From: Aliiroseovarius marinus
GTDB lineage: Bacteria > Pseudomonadota > Alphaproteobacteria > Rhodobacterales > Rhodobacteraceae
Assembly: GCF_004360145.1 (NCBI RefSeq)
Contig: NZ_SAIT01000003.1
Location: 1-64,000 of the forward strand
DNA: 64,000 nucleotides
Direction: 5' to 3'
In this document: positions 37,623 to 47,604 of the stretch, in pieces
How the letters are laid out: the number at the start of each line of letters is the position of its first letter
How positions within the stretch are numbered: the first letter of the stretch is position 1
Made by a program: the position numbers and the translations under genes
Notes under the pieces: model-generated
The model's database searches: none
What the model saw: only the letters and a program-made list of their open reading frames with translations
Told to the model about the DNA's origin: nothing

Positions 37623-39499
37623 TGAATTCAAAAGCGCGGCGTCCGCGTCGTAGACCGCTTCTAGTTTTAAGAGACTTCATCGCGCAAGAAGACGGTGCGA
37701 TGATCGGGTTTTCTCTGCTTGTTTTTCTGGCAATGCTGATCTTCTCGGGACTGGCCATTGATTTGATGCGCCACGAGCTGCACCGCACCCGAATTCAATC
37801 CACAATGGACCGCGCCCTGTTGGCCGCTGCGCATCCGGATCAGGAAACTGACCGGAAAGAGGTGGTTCTGGACTATTTCAAGCGGGCAGGGCTTGATGGG
37901 ATCGTCAAACGTGAGGACATCAAAGTTCTGGTTGCCCAAGACGGGACGAGTGTAAGCGCGTTTGCCAACAGCAGCATCCATACACCATTCCTGAACTATG
38001 TCGGGGTCAGCAGCTTGCCCGCGCCAGCAGGCGGCGGCGCCGCAAAGGCGAACGTGCTGACCGAGATCTCGCTGGTCGTGGACGTGTCCGGATCGATGGC
38101 GAATAACTCGTCAAACGGGGTGTCGAAGATTTCAGAGCTGCGCAAAGCGGCGACTGAGTTCTCCAACTTGTTGCTGTGCGACGCGAAGAACCCTGCAACT
38201 CCTGCGAATTGGGAAGACTGCACGATCAAAAGCAAAAAGACGTCTCTGTCGCTGGTGCCGTATTCGACGCAGGTGAATGTAGGGGCAACCATTCTTGGAA
38301 AGTTTGATCGTCAGGATGCGCAGACGGATGCGTATTGTGTTGATTTCCCGGACAGCGAGTTCACCAAGACTGCCGTCGTGCCGAAGGTCGACATGAGTGT
38401 CGAGCCAGAGAAGGCGGTGACGCAGGCCGCGAAGTTCTTCCGGTACTTCCAAAGCGGCAGCAGATCTAGCGGGGATTTCCAAATTCCAGCCTCTGACTTC
38501 GGCAGACGAAATGCATATTTGTCCTGCCATACGGACAGCTGGCGCGAAGTGTCCGCGCTTGAAGATAACCCGGCGCATATGGAAGCGCGCATCAAGACGC
38601 TTCAGGCCAGCGGGGACACCGCAATCGATATCGGTATGAAGTGGGGCGTTGCGCTTCTGGATAACGCGATGGAGCCGGCCATCACGGATCTCATCGCCGA
38701 CGGGCAGGTGCACAGCGAGTTTGCAAGTCGTCCCCTTGATCCCGCAACGACAGCGTCGTCAAAGTTCGTCGTGCTGATGACAGACGGCCAAAACACCAAC
38801 CACCACCACTTGGTCGATGGTTATCGGACTGGTCCGTCTCTGTTCTGGTTCAATGATGAAAGGAACATCATATCGGTTCTCGACATTGGCAATGACCCCG
38901 ACAGCGATCACGACGATACCTATATATGGTTTGACGCAGACGAACGGCCCAGAACGCGAGGTGAGTACTATAATGGTCATCGTGGTATGCCGACCTATTT
39001 GCGTCGCGACAAGCCGTATGGTCTGGACGGCGCACGGGATTGCATCCAGAACCGCCATGGCAGTTGGCATTGCACAACAGACGGGTATGACACGACAGAG
39101 CGCCTGACGTGGGAAGAGTTTTGGGCGGCTGGTTTTACCTGGCGCATGTTCGAACTGGACGCGCATTCTGTGTTCAAGAACCGGAATGCAAACGGCGTCA
39201 ATATTCCAGGGCGCTTGATTTCCAACAGCCAGAACAGCGGCGCGGTGGACGCAAATGGCAATCCGATCAAGGCCATCGATAAGCGCCTGCTGGATCAATG
39301 CGATGCTGCCAAGCTGGCCGGCATGACGATCTATACGATCGAGATGGAAACGCCGAATACAGCAACAGACGCCATGCAGAAATGTGCGTCCACCAAAGAC
39401 GGCAAGCTTTTGCATTACAAAGTCGATGCCAACCTGGATCTTTCCACGGTGTTTGGTCGCATCGCCGAAGACATCAACCGTCTTCGTCTTACGCATTAA
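37613..39499 (+). CDS. TadG-like protein with von Willebrand A domain
   Basis: The 628-residue protein begins with a TadE/G-type segment (EDGAMIGFSLLVFLAMLIFSG), a single membrane span where pilin-like proteins are processed or anchored. It continues with a VWA domain whose MIDAS is VVDVSGSM (D157, S159, S161) and a later LMTDGQNT. A large insert between the MIDAS and C-terminal parts is Asp/His/Trp-rich. TadG-like proteins belong to Flp/Tad pilus systems or act in envelope adhesion. ATG 37613 has GGAG nine bases before; ATG 37622 and TTG 37511 are alternatives. TadE/TadF-like genes follow. Confidence 0.83.
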   Translation: MLVMNSKARRPRRRPLLVLRDFIAQEDGAMIGFSLLVFLAMLIFSGLAIDLMRHELHRTRIQSTMDRALLAAAHPDQETDRKEVVLDYFKRAGLDGIVKREDIKVLVAQDGTSVSAFANSSIHTPFLNYVGVSSLPAPAGGGAAKANVLTEISLVVDVSGSMANNSSNGVSKISELRKAATEFSNLLLCDAKNPATPANWEDCTIKSKKTSLSLVPYSTQVNVGATILGKFDRQDAQTDAYCVDFPDSEFTKTAVVPKVDMSVEPEKAVTQAAKFFRYFQSGSRSSGDFQIPASDFGRRNAYLSCHTDSWREVSALEDNPAHMEARIKTLQASGDTAIDIGMKWGVALLDNAMEPAITDLIADGQVHSEFASRPLDPATTASSKFVVLMTDGQNTNHHHLVDGYRTGPSLFWFNDERNIISVLDIGNDPDSDHDDTYIWFDADERPRTRGEYYNGHRGMPTYLRRDKPYGLDGARDCIQNRHGSWHCTTDGYDTTERLTWEEFWAAGFTWRMFELDAHSVFKNRNANGVNIPGRLISNSQNSGAVDANGNPIKAIDKRLLDQCDAAKLAGMTIYTIEMETPNTATDAMQKCASTKDGKLLHYKVDANLDLSTVFGRIAEDINRLRLTH

Positions 39500-39565
39500 C
39501 AAGTCGGGCGGGCAATAGAGTGCTCGTTGGTCGCCCAGAGTAATCCAATTGTGGAGACACATGCA

Positions 39566-40114
39566 GTGGCACAGAGTAGAAGCACAATCAGGGCGCGCGC
39601 GTCAGGTTTGATGTGGTGGCGCGATGAGACGGGAAGCTCGACGGTCGAGTTCGTCCTGTGGTTCCCATTGTTCATGACGCTGTTTTTGACGTCTTTCGAG
39701 CTGTCATATTACGGAATGCGTTCGGTGTTTCTGGAGCGTGCGGTGGATATGACCGTACGCGAGATGCGTCTGGGCATCAGCCGTCCTCAGAACACCACGC
39801 AGTTCAAAGCGCAGGTGTGCGAGAAGACGCTACTTGCGGGCAGTTGTGCCGACGATTTGATGGTCGAGTTGATCCTGGTGGATCAGGCCACGTGGAGCAT
39901 GCCGACGGGCAGCATCAGTTGCATTGACCGGAGTGACCCGATGCAACCGCTACCGGCCTTTGGTGGAGGCGGAGGCGGCGATCTGATGCTGCTGCGGGTG
40001 TGCTGGCTTAAGCTCCCGTTCTTTGCCACCACGCCGCTTGTGATGGGCTTGCCGCGCGACGCAAATGGCGAAATCGCCCTATCTGCCGTGTCGACTTATG
40101 TGAACGAACCGTGA
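39566..40114 (+). CDS. TadE-like pseudopilin
   Basis: The protein (182 residues from the GTG at 39566) has the TadE signature GSSTVEFVLWFPLFMTLFLTSFE, a hydrophobic helix directly after Glu as in pseudopilins, then a periplasmic part with four cysteines and a Gly-rich loop (GGGGGGD). Starts at TTG 39527 and ATG 39611 are also possible; the GTG has GGAG nine bases upstream. It lies 66 bp after the TadG-like gene, and its stop overlaps the start of the next gene (GTGATG), so the three are probably one operon. Confidence 0.8.
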   Translation: MAQSRSTIRARASGLMWWRDETGSSTVEFVLWFPLFMTLFLTSFELSYYGMRSVFLERAVDMTVREMRLGISRPQNTTQFKAQVCEKTLLAGSCADDLMVELILVDQATWSMPTGSISCIDRSDPMQPLPAFGGGGGGDLMLLRVCWLKLPFFATTPLVMGLPRDANGEIALSAVSTYVNEP

Positions 40115-40125
40115 TGGGAAGCAGC

Positions 40126-40785
40126 ATGAGGGGTTTGGACCACACCACGAAGGGGCAGGGGACATGGCGCCGGTTGTACAGCCGGGTCGCGGATTTCGCG
40201 CGCGAGGAAGCCGGGACCGTGACGGTTGAAAGCGTCATCATCTTGCCGGTTATCCTGTTCGGGCTTCAGGCCACCTACGCCTATTTCGAAAGCTATCGGC
40301 ACCAAAGCATGGCACTGAAGGCGAACTATGCGGTTGCCGACTATCTGTCCCGCATTCCGGCCTATGATCAGACTATGCTGGATGGGCTGGATGAGCTGTT
40401 TGAGTACATGACCCGCAGTTCCGAAAGCAGCTGGGTGCGCGTGACCGTGGTTGAATGTCGTGAAGACGTCGCGAAGTGCAACGACGAGACCCCGCGGAAG
40501 CTGCATATCCAGAACGATGCAACTCTGGCCAACTCGCATACGACAGACGGCAAGAACGCCTATAGCCGGGAAGCTATGCGAAACAAGCTCGCTCATCACA
40601 TCCCGAAAATGTACAAAGGCGAGTTCCTGATCGTGGTGGAAACCTACGCGCAGTTCAGACCCACATTTGCCGGGCGCTGGACTGGCATCTATCGACCCGA
40701 GTTTGCGCATGTCACGGTCACCAGTCCCCGCGAATACGATTTCCTATGCTGGAAAGAAGTGGCATCCGATTGCCCGACATCATGA
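40126..40785 (+). CDS. TadE/TadF-like pseudopilin
   Basis: The 219-residue protein has a TadF/TadE-type N-terminus: EEAGTVTVESVIILPVILFGLQATYAYFE, a charged-Glu-hydrophobic helix typical of pseudopilins. The C-terminal periplasmic part has CREDVAKC and a final LCWKEVASDC. ATG 40126 with GGGAAG is preferred; GTG 40111 and ATG 40114 overlap the preceding stop. It is the third gene of an orphan TadG-TadE-TadF-like operon without tad ATPase or secretin genes nearby. Confidence 0.78.
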   Translation: MRGLDHTTKGQGTWRRLYSRVADFAREEAGTVTVESVIILPVILFGLQATYAYFESYRHQSMALKANYAVADYLSRIPAYDQTMLDGLDELFEYMTRSSESSWVRVTVVECREDVAKCNDETPRKLHIQNDATLANSHTTDGKNAYSREAMRNKLAHHIPKMYKGEFLIVVETYAQFRPTFAGRWTGIYRPEFAHVTVTSPREYDFLCWKEVASDCPTS

Positions 40786-40925
40786 TCTTCGTCCTGCAGT
40801 AATGCAGAGATAGACTGCGCCTCTGTGCATTTCTGAACGCATTGCTGTTCAGCTGCGCAAGTTGTGCGGACGGGCGCGGGCCTCTAGCTTCTAGACAGAC
40901 ACACAGTCAAGGAAGCGAGGTTCCC

Positions 40926-41837
40926 ATGTCCATTCGCCCAGTTCTCTCTGCCGATCAATCCACGCCCACGCTGGAAGGGGCCGGGGTGCATTTGCATCGC
41001 GCCTTTGGATTTCACGACCCCAAGGCCTATGACCCCTTCCTGCTGTTTGATGATTTCCGCAATGACGACCCGCGCCTGTCCGAAAAGGGCTTCCCGTGGC
41101 ACCCCCATCGCGGCATTGAGACCATTACCTATGTTCTAGCTGGCGAGGTCGAGCATGAGGACAGCCTAGGAAACACGGGCCGTTTGGGCGCGGGCGACAT
41201 TCAGTGGATGACCGCCGGGTCTGGCATCATGCATCAGGAAATGCCCATCGCGAACACGAAGGGGCAGATGCACGGGTTCCAGCTGTGGGCCAACCTGCCG
41301 CGCGATCTGAAGATGACGGCGCCGAACTATCAGGATGTGCCTTCAGTCGAGATCCCGGTGATCGAGGAAGATGACGGCACCAAGGTGCGGGTGATCGTCG
41401 GCAATTTCTGGGGTCGCTCTGGCCCGGTCGATGGCATCGCGGCGGATCCGCTTTACCTGGATGTCAGCGTGCCCGCGGGCGTCACCAAGACCTTGCCGGT
41501 CGATACCCGTCGTCAGGCCTTTGCCTATGTGTTCGAAGGGGCAGGGGCGTTTGCCGACGCCGCTGCGCCTCAGGGCGTTCTGCTTGAGAAAGAGGTGATG
41601 GGCCAAGAGGTCAACATCCGCGATCTGTCCGGCAACCGCACCGTGATCCGCTTTGGCGCGGGCGACGAGGTGCGCGTGCAGGCGGGGCCCGAGGGGATCC
41701 GCTTCCTTCTGGTCGCGGGCGCGCCGATCCGTGAACCCGTCGCATGGCACGGACCGATCGTCATGAACACCAAGGACGAGCTGCGCCAAGCTATGAGCGA
41801 CCTGCGCAACGGGACATTTATCAAGCCTGCGCATTAG
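40926..41837 (+). CDS. Pirin-family protein
   Basis: The 303-residue bicupin of the pirin family has the iron-site motif HPHRGIETITYVLAGEVEHED in the N-terminal cupin, LGAGDIQWMTAGSGIMHQE further on, and a pirin C-terminal domain (LLVAGAPIREPVAWHGPIVMNT). Pirins bind Fe and some cleave quercetin; the role here is not defined. The ATG at 40926 follows GAGG by five bases. A terminator follows. Confidence 0.93.
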   Translation: MSIRPVLSADQSTPTLEGAGVHLHRAFGFHDPKAYDPFLLFDDFRNDDPRLSEKGFPWHPHRGIETITYVLAGEVEHEDSLGNTGRLGAGDIQWMTAGSGIMHQEMPIANTKGQMHGFQLWANLPRDLKMTAPNYQDVPSVEIPVIEEDDGTKVRVIVGNFWGRSGPVDGIAADPLYLDVSVPAGVTKTLPVDTRRQAFAYVFEGAGAFADAAAPQGVLLEKEVMGQEVNIRDLSGNRTVIRFGAGDEVRVQAGPEGIRFLLVAGAPIREPVAWHGPIVMNTKDELRQAMSDLRNGTFIKPAH

Positions 41838-41897
41838 ACCAATGTCGCAATCAGTTTTGATTGCGTCGGTCATTGCATAAATCTGACGAATTGTTAC

Positions 41898-41922
41898 AAG
41901 GGCAGGAACGCTGCCCTTTTTT
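41898..41922 (+). terminator. Rho-independent terminator after the pirin gene
   Basis: An 8-bp stem AAGGGCAG/CTGCCCTT with a 5-nt loop is followed by TTTT. A separate 8-bp stem, CGCAATCA/TGATTGCG at 41847-41866, lies just after the stop without a T-run. Confidence 0.85.
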
Positions 41923-41931
41923 ACTGGTTCC

Positions 41932-42390
41932 ATGTCCCGACTGCTCCGCCTTGTTGATCTCCCCCCGATCTGGTTGATCGCGATGGCCGCTGCGGCCTTC
42001 GGGGTGGATCGCGCTGTTCCGGGGCTCGGCTTTGATCTGGGCTGGACGCGCTGGCTGGGGAACGGACTGGTTGCGGTCGGGCTTGGGGTAATGGGTTTGG
42101 CCGTATGGGAATTCCTGCGTGCGCGCACCACAATCATCCCCCGACAAACCCCAACGGCTTTTCTGCAAAACGGCATCTACCGCATGACCCGCAACCCGAT
42201 CTATCTGGGCGATGCGCTGGTTTTGGGCGGGCTGATCCTGCGCTGGGATGTGCTGCCTGCGCTGATCCTGGTGCCCATCTTCACAAGAATCATCACAAAC
42301 CGCTTCATCATAGGAGAAGAGGAAGGACTGACCGCCATCTTTGGCGATGAGTTCAAAAACTGGTCCGCGACGGTACGTCGCTGGCTGTAA
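41932..42390 (+). CDS. Isoprenylcysteine carboxyl methyltransferase-like membrane protein
   Basis: The 152-residue protein has three to four membrane spans and the C-terminal motif GIYRMTRNPIYLGDA with later GEEEGLTAIFGDEF. These are hallmarks of the ICMT/PEMT methyltransferase superfamily, which methylate small lipophilic substrates using S-adenosylmethionine. The bacterial substrate is unknown. It lies 94 bp after the pirin gene, beyond a terminator. Confidence 0.83.
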   Translation: MSRLLRLVDLPPIWLIAMAAAAFGVDRAVPGLGFDLGWTRWLGNGLVAVGLGVMGLAVWEFLRARTTIIPRQTPTAFLQNGIYRMTRNPIYLGDALVLGGLILRWDVLPALILVPIFTRIITNRFIIGEEEGLTAIFGDEFKNWSATVRRWL

Positions 42391-42566
42391 ATTGCTGCAA
42401 AGCGGCATTGCGCCGCGACGTGCTGTCGCGTATTGAAATAAAATTGTCGCAATGATCGCTGAAACGATAGCTTCTTGCGCAGCGGATGCGTATAGAATGC
42501 GCCATGAAACCGCCGGGGCCGAGGGATGGACCCTCGTTCGGCACACGACGGGAGAAGGAAGAGACT

Positions 42567-44138
42567 GTGAAAATCGGTGTACCCAAGGAAGTATTTGAGG
42601 GCGAAAACCGGGTCGCAATGACACCGGAAAGCGCCAAGATGCTGCAAAAGCTGGGCTATGACTGCGTGATCGAAACCAAGGCGGGTGAAGCTGCCGGGTT
42701 CTCGGATGCGGTATATAAAGAAGCAGGTGTCGAGGTCGTAAAGACCGCAGCCGCGCTTTGGAAGGCTGCAGACATCATTGCGAAAGTGCGTCAGCCGAAC
42801 GATACCGAGCTGAAGCGCCTGAGTGCGGACAAGACGCTGATCAGCTTCTTCAATCCGGGCGGCAACGAGGACGGGCTTGAGAAAGCCAAGAAGTCCGGCG
42901 CAAACGTGATCGCCATGGAAATGGTGCCGCGTATTTCGCGCGCGCAGAAAATGGACGCTCTGTCCTCGATGGCAAACATCGCTGGCTACCGTGCCGTGAT
43001 CGAAGCCGGTAACAACTTCGGCCGCTTCTTCACCGGTCAGGTGACCGCCGCTGGTAAGGTTCCGCCTGCCAAAGTTCTGGTTGTCGGTGCTGGTGTGGCT
43101 GGTCTGGCCGCCATTGGCACCTCGACCTCGCTGGGCGCGATTACGTACGCATTCGACGTGCGCCCGGAAGTGGCCGAGCAGGTTGAATCGATGGGCGCCG
43201 AGTTCGTCTATCTGGACTTCGAAGAAGAACAGCAGGATGGTGCCGCCACCGGTGGGTATGCCGCTGTGTCCTCGCCGGAGTTCCGCGAAGCTCAGCTGGC
43301 CAAGTTCCGCGAACTGGCCCCCGAAGTTGACATCGTCATCACCACCGCGCTGATCCCCAACCGCGAAGCCCCGAAGCTTTGGCTGAAGGACATGATCGAC
43401 GCGATGAAGCCGGGTTCGGTCATCGTTGACCTTGCGGCCGAAAAAGGCGGTAACGCTGAAGGCACTGTGATGGACGAGAAGGTCGTGACCGACAACGGCG
43501 TGACCATCATCGGTTATACCGACTTCCCGTCGCGCATGGCTGCTCAGTCGTCGTCGCTTTACGCCAACAACATCCGTCACATGATGGCTGACCTGACGCC
43601 GGAAAAAGACGGTGTGGTCAATCACAACATGGAAGACGACGTGATCCGTGGTGCCACTGTGACCCATCAGGGCGAGATCACCTTCCCGCCGCCCCCGCCG
43701 AAAGTGCAGGCCATCGCGGCCCAGCCGAAGGCAGAGGTCAAGGAACTGACGCCGGAAGAAATCAAAGCTCAGGAAGCAGCAGCGTTCAAAGCGCAGACCA
43801 AGCAGCAGGTGACCCTGCTGGGTGTCGGTGGTGCGTTGATGCTGCTGGCTGGCCTCTATGCGCCCGCCAGCTTCATGCAGCACTTCATCGTGTTCGTTCT
43901 GGCCGTGTTTGTGGGCTTCCAGGTGATCTGGAACGTAAGCCACTCGCTGCACACACCGCTGATGGCTGTCACCAACGCCATTTCGTCGATCATCATTCTG
44001 GGTGCACTCATGCAGATCGGATCGGGCTCGTTCCTGGTGATCCTGCTGGCCGCGGCCTCGGTCTTTATGGCCGGGATCAACATTTTCGGCGGCTTCCTTG
44101 TAACACGGCGCATGCTCGCCATGTTCCAGAAATCGTAA
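42567..44138 (+). CDS. pntA: NAD(P) transhydrogenase subunit alpha
   Basis: PntA (523 residues) binds NAD(H) and contributes transmembrane helices of the proton-pumping transhydrogenase. [20 protein letters not shown] is the N-terminus. The Rossmann site is [20 protein letters not shown], and [18 protein letters not shown] is conserved. Three to four C-terminal membrane spans follow an Ala/Pro/Lys linker, so the alpha1 and alpha2 parts are fused as in E. coli. The start is GTG 42567 after AAGGAAG. pntB follows 13 bp after the stop. Confidence 0.97.
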   Translation: MKIGVPKEVFEGENRVAMTPESAKMLQKLGYDCVIETKAGEAAGFSDAVYKEAGVEVVKTAAALWKAADIIAKVRQPNDTELKRLSADKTLISFFNPGGNEDGLEKAKKSGANVIAMEMVPRISRAQKMDALSSMANIAGYRAVIEAGNNFGRFFTGQVTAAGKVPPAKVLVVGAGVAGLAAIGTSTSLGAITYAFDVRPEVAEQVESMGAEFVYLDFEEEQQDGAATGGYAAVSSPEFREAQLAKFRELAPEVDIVITTALIPNREAPKLWLKDMIDAMKPGSVIVDLAAEKGGNAEGTVMDEKVVTDNGVTIIGYTDFPSRMAAQSSSLYANNIRHMMADLTPEKDGVVNHNMEDDVIRGATVTHQGEITFPPPPPKVQAIAAQPKAEVKELTPEEIKAQEAAAFKAQTKQQVTLLGVGGALMLLAGLYAPASFMQHFIVFVLAVFVGFQVIWNVSHSLHTPLMAVTNAISSIIILGALMQIGSGSFLVILLAAASVFMAGINIFGGFLVTRRMLAMFQKS

Positions 44139-44151
44139 GGGGGTAGAGATC

Positions 44152-45597
44152 ATGGAATTTGGTTTCACCACGGCTGCATATGTTGTTGCAGCAGTTCTGT
44201 TCATCCTCTCCCTTGGCGGTCTGTCGGGACAGGAAAGCGCGAAACGCGCGGTATGGTATGGCATTGTCGGCATGGCGCTGGCGGTTGCCGCAACCCTGAT
44301 CGGCCCCGGCGCCGGTCTGTGGTGGCTGTCGATCCCGCTGATCGCTGCAGGCGGTGTCATTGGCTATCAGCTGGCTTCGAAGGTCGAGATGACCCAGATG
44401 CCGGAACTGGTGGCAGGCATGCACGCACTGGTCGGTCTGGCGGCTGTGTTCGTCGGCTTCAACGCCCACTTTGAGATTGGCAACGCCGCAGAAGCTTTGG
44501 CCATCGGCAAAGATGCCGTGAAAGAGCTGGGCAGCTTCGGTCAACTGATTGCCAAGAAATCGGCTGTCGAGATCAACATCCTGTTGGTTGAACTGTCGCT
44601 GGGCGTCTGGATCGGTGCCGTGACCTTCACCGGCTCGGTGATCGCTTATGGCAAACTGTCGGGCAAAGTGACCTCGTCGGCTGAAAAACTGCCGGGCGGT
44701 CACATGCTGAACGCTGGCGCGGCAGCGCTCTCGGTCATCTGCCTGATTTGGTACCTGAACACCGCATCCTTCCTGCCGCTGATCATTCTGACCGTGGCCG
44801 CTCTGTTCATCGGCTATCACCTGATCATGGGCATCGGCGGCGCCGACATGCCGGTGGTTGTGTCGATGCTGAACAGCTACTCGGGCTGGGCCGCGGCTGC
44901 CATTGGCTTCTCGCTGGGCAACGACCTTCTGATCGTTGTGGGCGCGCTGGTTGGCTCGTCGGGTGCGATCCTGTCCTACATCATGTGTAAGGCGATGAAC
45001 CGTTCGTTCATCAGCGTTATTCTGGGCGGCTTTGGTGGCGGCTCGGACGGTCCTGCCATGGAAATCGAAGGCGAGCAGATCGCCATCGACGCCGATGGTG
45101 TGGCTGCTTCGCTTGAGGAAGCCGATAGCGTGGTCATCATCCCCGGCTACGGTATGGCTGTGGCGCAAGCCCAACAGAACGTGGCCGAGCTGACCCGTCG
45201 TCTGCGCGCCAAGGGCAAGAACGTCCGCTTCGCAATCCACCCGGTTGCAGGCCGTCTGCCCGGTCACATGAACGTGCTGCTGGCGGAAGCCAAAGTGCCG
45301 TACGACATCGTGCTGGAGATGGACGAGATCAACGACGACTTCCCGGAAACGGATGTTGCCATCGTCATCGGCTCGAACGACATCGTGAACCCGGCTGCAC
45401 AAGACGACCCGAACAGCCCCATCGCCGGCATGCCGGTTCTGGAATGCTGGAAGGCCAAGCAGGTCTTCGTGTCGAAACGTGGTCAGGGTGCCGGTTACTC
45501 GGGCATCGAGAACCCGCTGTTCTTCAAAGAGAACACGCGCATGTTCTATGGCGACGCCAAACAGTCGCTGGATACGCTGCTGACACTGATCCAGTAA
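44152..45597 (+). CDS. pntB: NAD(P) transhydrogenase subunit beta
   Basis: PntB (481 residues) provides most of the membrane channel and the NADP(H)-binding domain. About eight membrane spans fill residues 1-290. The C-terminal dIII domain has [33 protein letters not shown] and [15 protein letters not shown]. It pairs with PntA to exchange hydride between NADH and NADP+ at the inner membrane, supplying NADPH. A strong terminator ends the operon. Confidence 0.97.
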   Translation: MEFGFTTAAYVVAAVLFILSLGGLSGQESAKRAVWYGIVGMALAVAATLIGPGAGLWWLSIPLIAAGGVIGYQLASKVEMTQMPELVAGMHALVGLAAVFVGFNAHFEIGNAAEALAIGKDAVKELGSFGQLIAKKSAVEINILLVELSLGVWIGAVTFTGSVIAYGKLSGKVTSSAEKLPGGHMLNAGAAALSVICLIWYLNTASFLPLIILTVAALFIGYHLIMGIGGADMPVVVSMLNSYSGWAAAAIGFSLGNDLLIVVGALVGSSGAILSYIMCKAMNRSFISVILGGFGGGSDGPAMEIEGEQIAIDADGVAASLEEADSVVIIPGYGMAVAQAQQNVAELTRRLRAKGKNVRFAIHPVAGRLPGHMNVLLAEAKVPYDIVLEMDEINDDFPETDVAIVIGSNDIVNPAAQDDPNSPIAGMPVLECWKAKQVFVSKRGQGAGYSGIENPLFFKENTRMFYGDAKQSLDTLLTLIQ

Positions 45598-45617
45598 GAC
45601 GCTCAAAATCACGTGAA

Positions 45618-45646
45618 GCGCCCCCGATCCGGGGGCGTTTTGCTTT
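45618..45646 (+). terminator. Rho-independent terminator of pntAB
   Basis: An 8-bp stem CGCCCCCG/CGGGGGCG with a 3-nt loop is followed by TTTTGCTTTT. Confidence 0.88.
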
Positions 45647-45698
45647 TGTGCGGGGGGATTTCCTGTCACTGTTGGCGGGCGAACAGTAGGACATCCTG

Positions 45699-46262
45699 AT
45701 GAACACGCCTGCACATCTGATCGTCGGCGCTGCCGCCTTCGGGCACGACCGCAAGACCATGTGGGCGGCAATCGGCGGCGGGGTCCTGCCCGATCTGTCG
45801 CTCTATCTTCTGGTGTTCTGGGCAATGGTCGTGCTGCAGATCCCAGAAAGTGTGATCTTCAACCAACTTTACTTCTCGGATGCGTGGCAAGGGATCTTTG
45901 CCGTCGACAATTCCTTCATTCTTTGGGGCGCGGTGCTGGGGCTGGGCCTCTATCTGACCTCGGGCGCGCTGACGGCCTTTGCCGGGTCGGGGCTGGTGCA
46001 TATCGGATCGGATTTTCTGCTGCACCACGATGACGGGCGCGCGCATTTCTGGCCGCTCAGCGATTGGGTCTTTGAAAGCCCGTTCAGCTATTGGGACAGT
46101 GGGCACCACGCGCTGTGGATTGGCCCCGTTCTGGCGCTGGTCACCTTAGTCTGTGTGGTGGTCTTGTGGCGCAGACACGCACCTTTGGGATGGCGTCTGG
46201 CCTTCTTTGCCCTCTTGATGCTCGAGGTGAACACCCTGCGCAGCTGGGTTCTGTATTTCTGA
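45699..46262 (+). CDS. Integral membrane protein, YdjM/YbcI (DUF457)-like
   Basis: The 187-residue protein has about four membrane spans. Conserved-looking acidic and His positions are MNTPAHLIVGAAAF, GGVLPDLSLYLL, LVHIGSDFLLHHDDGRAHFW and a WPLSDWVFESP block. These resemble the membrane metal-dependent hydrolase family YdjM/YbcI. Relatives in Rhodobacteraceae are sometimes named CobQ-like, for which I see no support. The function is unknown. It converges with the MFS gene, with 15 bp between stops. Confidence 0.65.
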   Translation: MNTPAHLIVGAAAFGHDRKTMWAAIGGGVLPDLSLYLLVFWAMVVLQIPESVIFNQLYFSDAWQGIFAVDNSFILWGAVLGLGLYLTSGALTAFAGSGLVHIGSDFLLHHDDGRAHFWPLSDWVFESPFSYWDSGHHALWIGPVLALVTLVCVVVLWRRHAPLGWRLAFFALLMLEVNTLRSWVLYF

Positions 46263-46277
46263 CAGGCAGGGCGGGGC

Positions 46278-47597
46278 TTAGAAATGCGAGTCCCATTGCG
46301 GGTGCGCGTCGTCAATCACAAGCGCATGGGTGTGGCGCCGGTGCCCTTTCAGATGCGGGTGGTCCAAGGGCAGGTTGTCATGGGTATGGGCGACCTCGAT
46401 CGGGTCGTCGGCGGGCCAGACGCGCAGGGCAGTGCTGATCCCGATCAGGGCAAGCGTGGCGAGGCTCAGCAGGGCTGGCACGGTCCCGAATGCGGTCATA
46501 AGCCACCCCGACAGCGGGTAGGCCAGCAGCCAGCAGGCATGAGACAGCGCGAACTGCGCGGCAAAGATCGCCGGGCGGTCCTCGGCATGGGCCGACCGTG
46601 CCAGCAAGCGGCCTGAGGGCGTCAGGACGGTCGAATACCCCAGCCCGATCACGGCCCATGCGATCAGCAGAGCGGGCCAGCTGAGCCCTGAGGCCGCGAC
46701 CAGTGCGCCGAGGCCGATGAGGGTGGCGGCCATCAGACCAGCGCCCCCCAGCATCAGCGGGCGTTCGGGCGTGACGTGAAGAATGCGGGGCAGGGCAATG
46801 GCCGCCAGCATGCTGCCCAGCCCGAAGGCAAACATCGTCCAGGCCAGGGCACTTTCCTGAAGTCCCAATTGGCTGCGCACCAAGACGACTGAATTCACCA
46901 ATACCATCGCGCCTGCGCTCGACACCGCAAGGTTCAGCCCCAAGAGCCCACGCAGGCGCGGTGTCGCCAGATAGATGCGGATGCCCAGCGTTGTGCGGTC
47001 ATAGAAACCCCGCGCGACGGCAGGCTTCGGGTCGGGCAGATGCACGGACATCACCATCAGGGCCGAGAACAGGAAGCCCAGCGTGGTGCCAAGAAACAAG
47101 CTGCTGTAGCTGGCAATGGTCAGGATCAGCGCGGCGACGGTGGGCGACAGGATGTTCTCCAGATCAAAGGCCAGTCGGGACAGGGACAGCGCTTTCGTGT
47201 ACTGCTCTTCATCCGGCAAAACGTCCGGGATGGTGGCCTGAAACGTCGGCGTGAACGCGGCCGAGGCTGCTTGCAGCACGAAGATCAGCCCATAGACCTG
47301 CCACAGCGTCGTCGCAAACGGCAGGCAAAGCACCACGGACGCGCGGATCAGATCCAGCACGATCAACAGAACGCGCCGGTTCACCCGGTCCGCCATGGCG
47401 CTGGCAATCGGTGCCAACCCCACATAGGCGATCATTTTGATGGTGAAAATCGTGCCCAGAACCAGCGCGGCGTTTTCGCCGGCCAGATCGTAGGCCAGAA
47501 GCCCAAGCGCGACCGTCGCCAGCCCCGTGCCCATCAGGGCAACGACCTGTGCCAGAAACAGGTTGCGGTAGGTGCGGTTGCCAAGAACCTCGAACAT
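46278..47597 (-). CDS. MFS exporter with His-rich C-terminal tail (predicted metal efflux)
   Basis: The 439-residue transporter of the major facilitator superfamily has 10-12 membrane spans (first LFLAQVVALMGTGLATVALG). After the last span the cytosolic tail is very His-rich: VAHTHDNLPLDHPHLKGHRRHTHAL. Nickel exporters such as NrsD have this kind of tail. The gene starts 7 bp after a CsoR/InrS-like regulator, with GAGG five bases before its ATG, so both form one operon. Nickel or cobalt efflux is therefore inferred; copper cannot be excluded. Confidence 0.83.
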   Translation of the reverse strand: MFEVLGNRTYRNLFLAQVVALMGTGLATVALGLLAYDLAGENAALVLGTIFTIKMIAYVGLAPIASAMADRVNRRVLLIVLDLIRASVVLCLPFATTLWQVYGLIFVLQAASAAFTPTFQATIPDVLPDEEQYTKALSLSRLAFDLENILSPTVAALILTIASYSSLFLGTTLGFLFSALMVMSVHLPDPKPAVARGFYDRTTLGIRIYLATPRLRGLLGLNLAVSSAGAMVLVNSVVLVRSQLGLQESALAWTMFAFGLGSMLAAIALPRILHVTPERPLMLGGAGLMAATLIGLGALVAASGLSWPALLIAWAVIGLGYSTVLTPSGRLLARSAHAEDRPAIFAAQFALSHACWLLAYPLSGWLMTAFGTVPALLSLATLALIGISTALRVWPADDPIEVAHTHDNLPLDHPHLKGHRRHTHALVIDDAHPQWDSHF

Positions 47598-47604
47598 CGG
47601 CGCC

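Noticed and set aside
42201-44360. 719-codon open frame on the minus strand
   Set aside because: It is antisense to pntA, whose motifs are unmistakable; composition (His/Arg-rich) is a codon-bias artefact.
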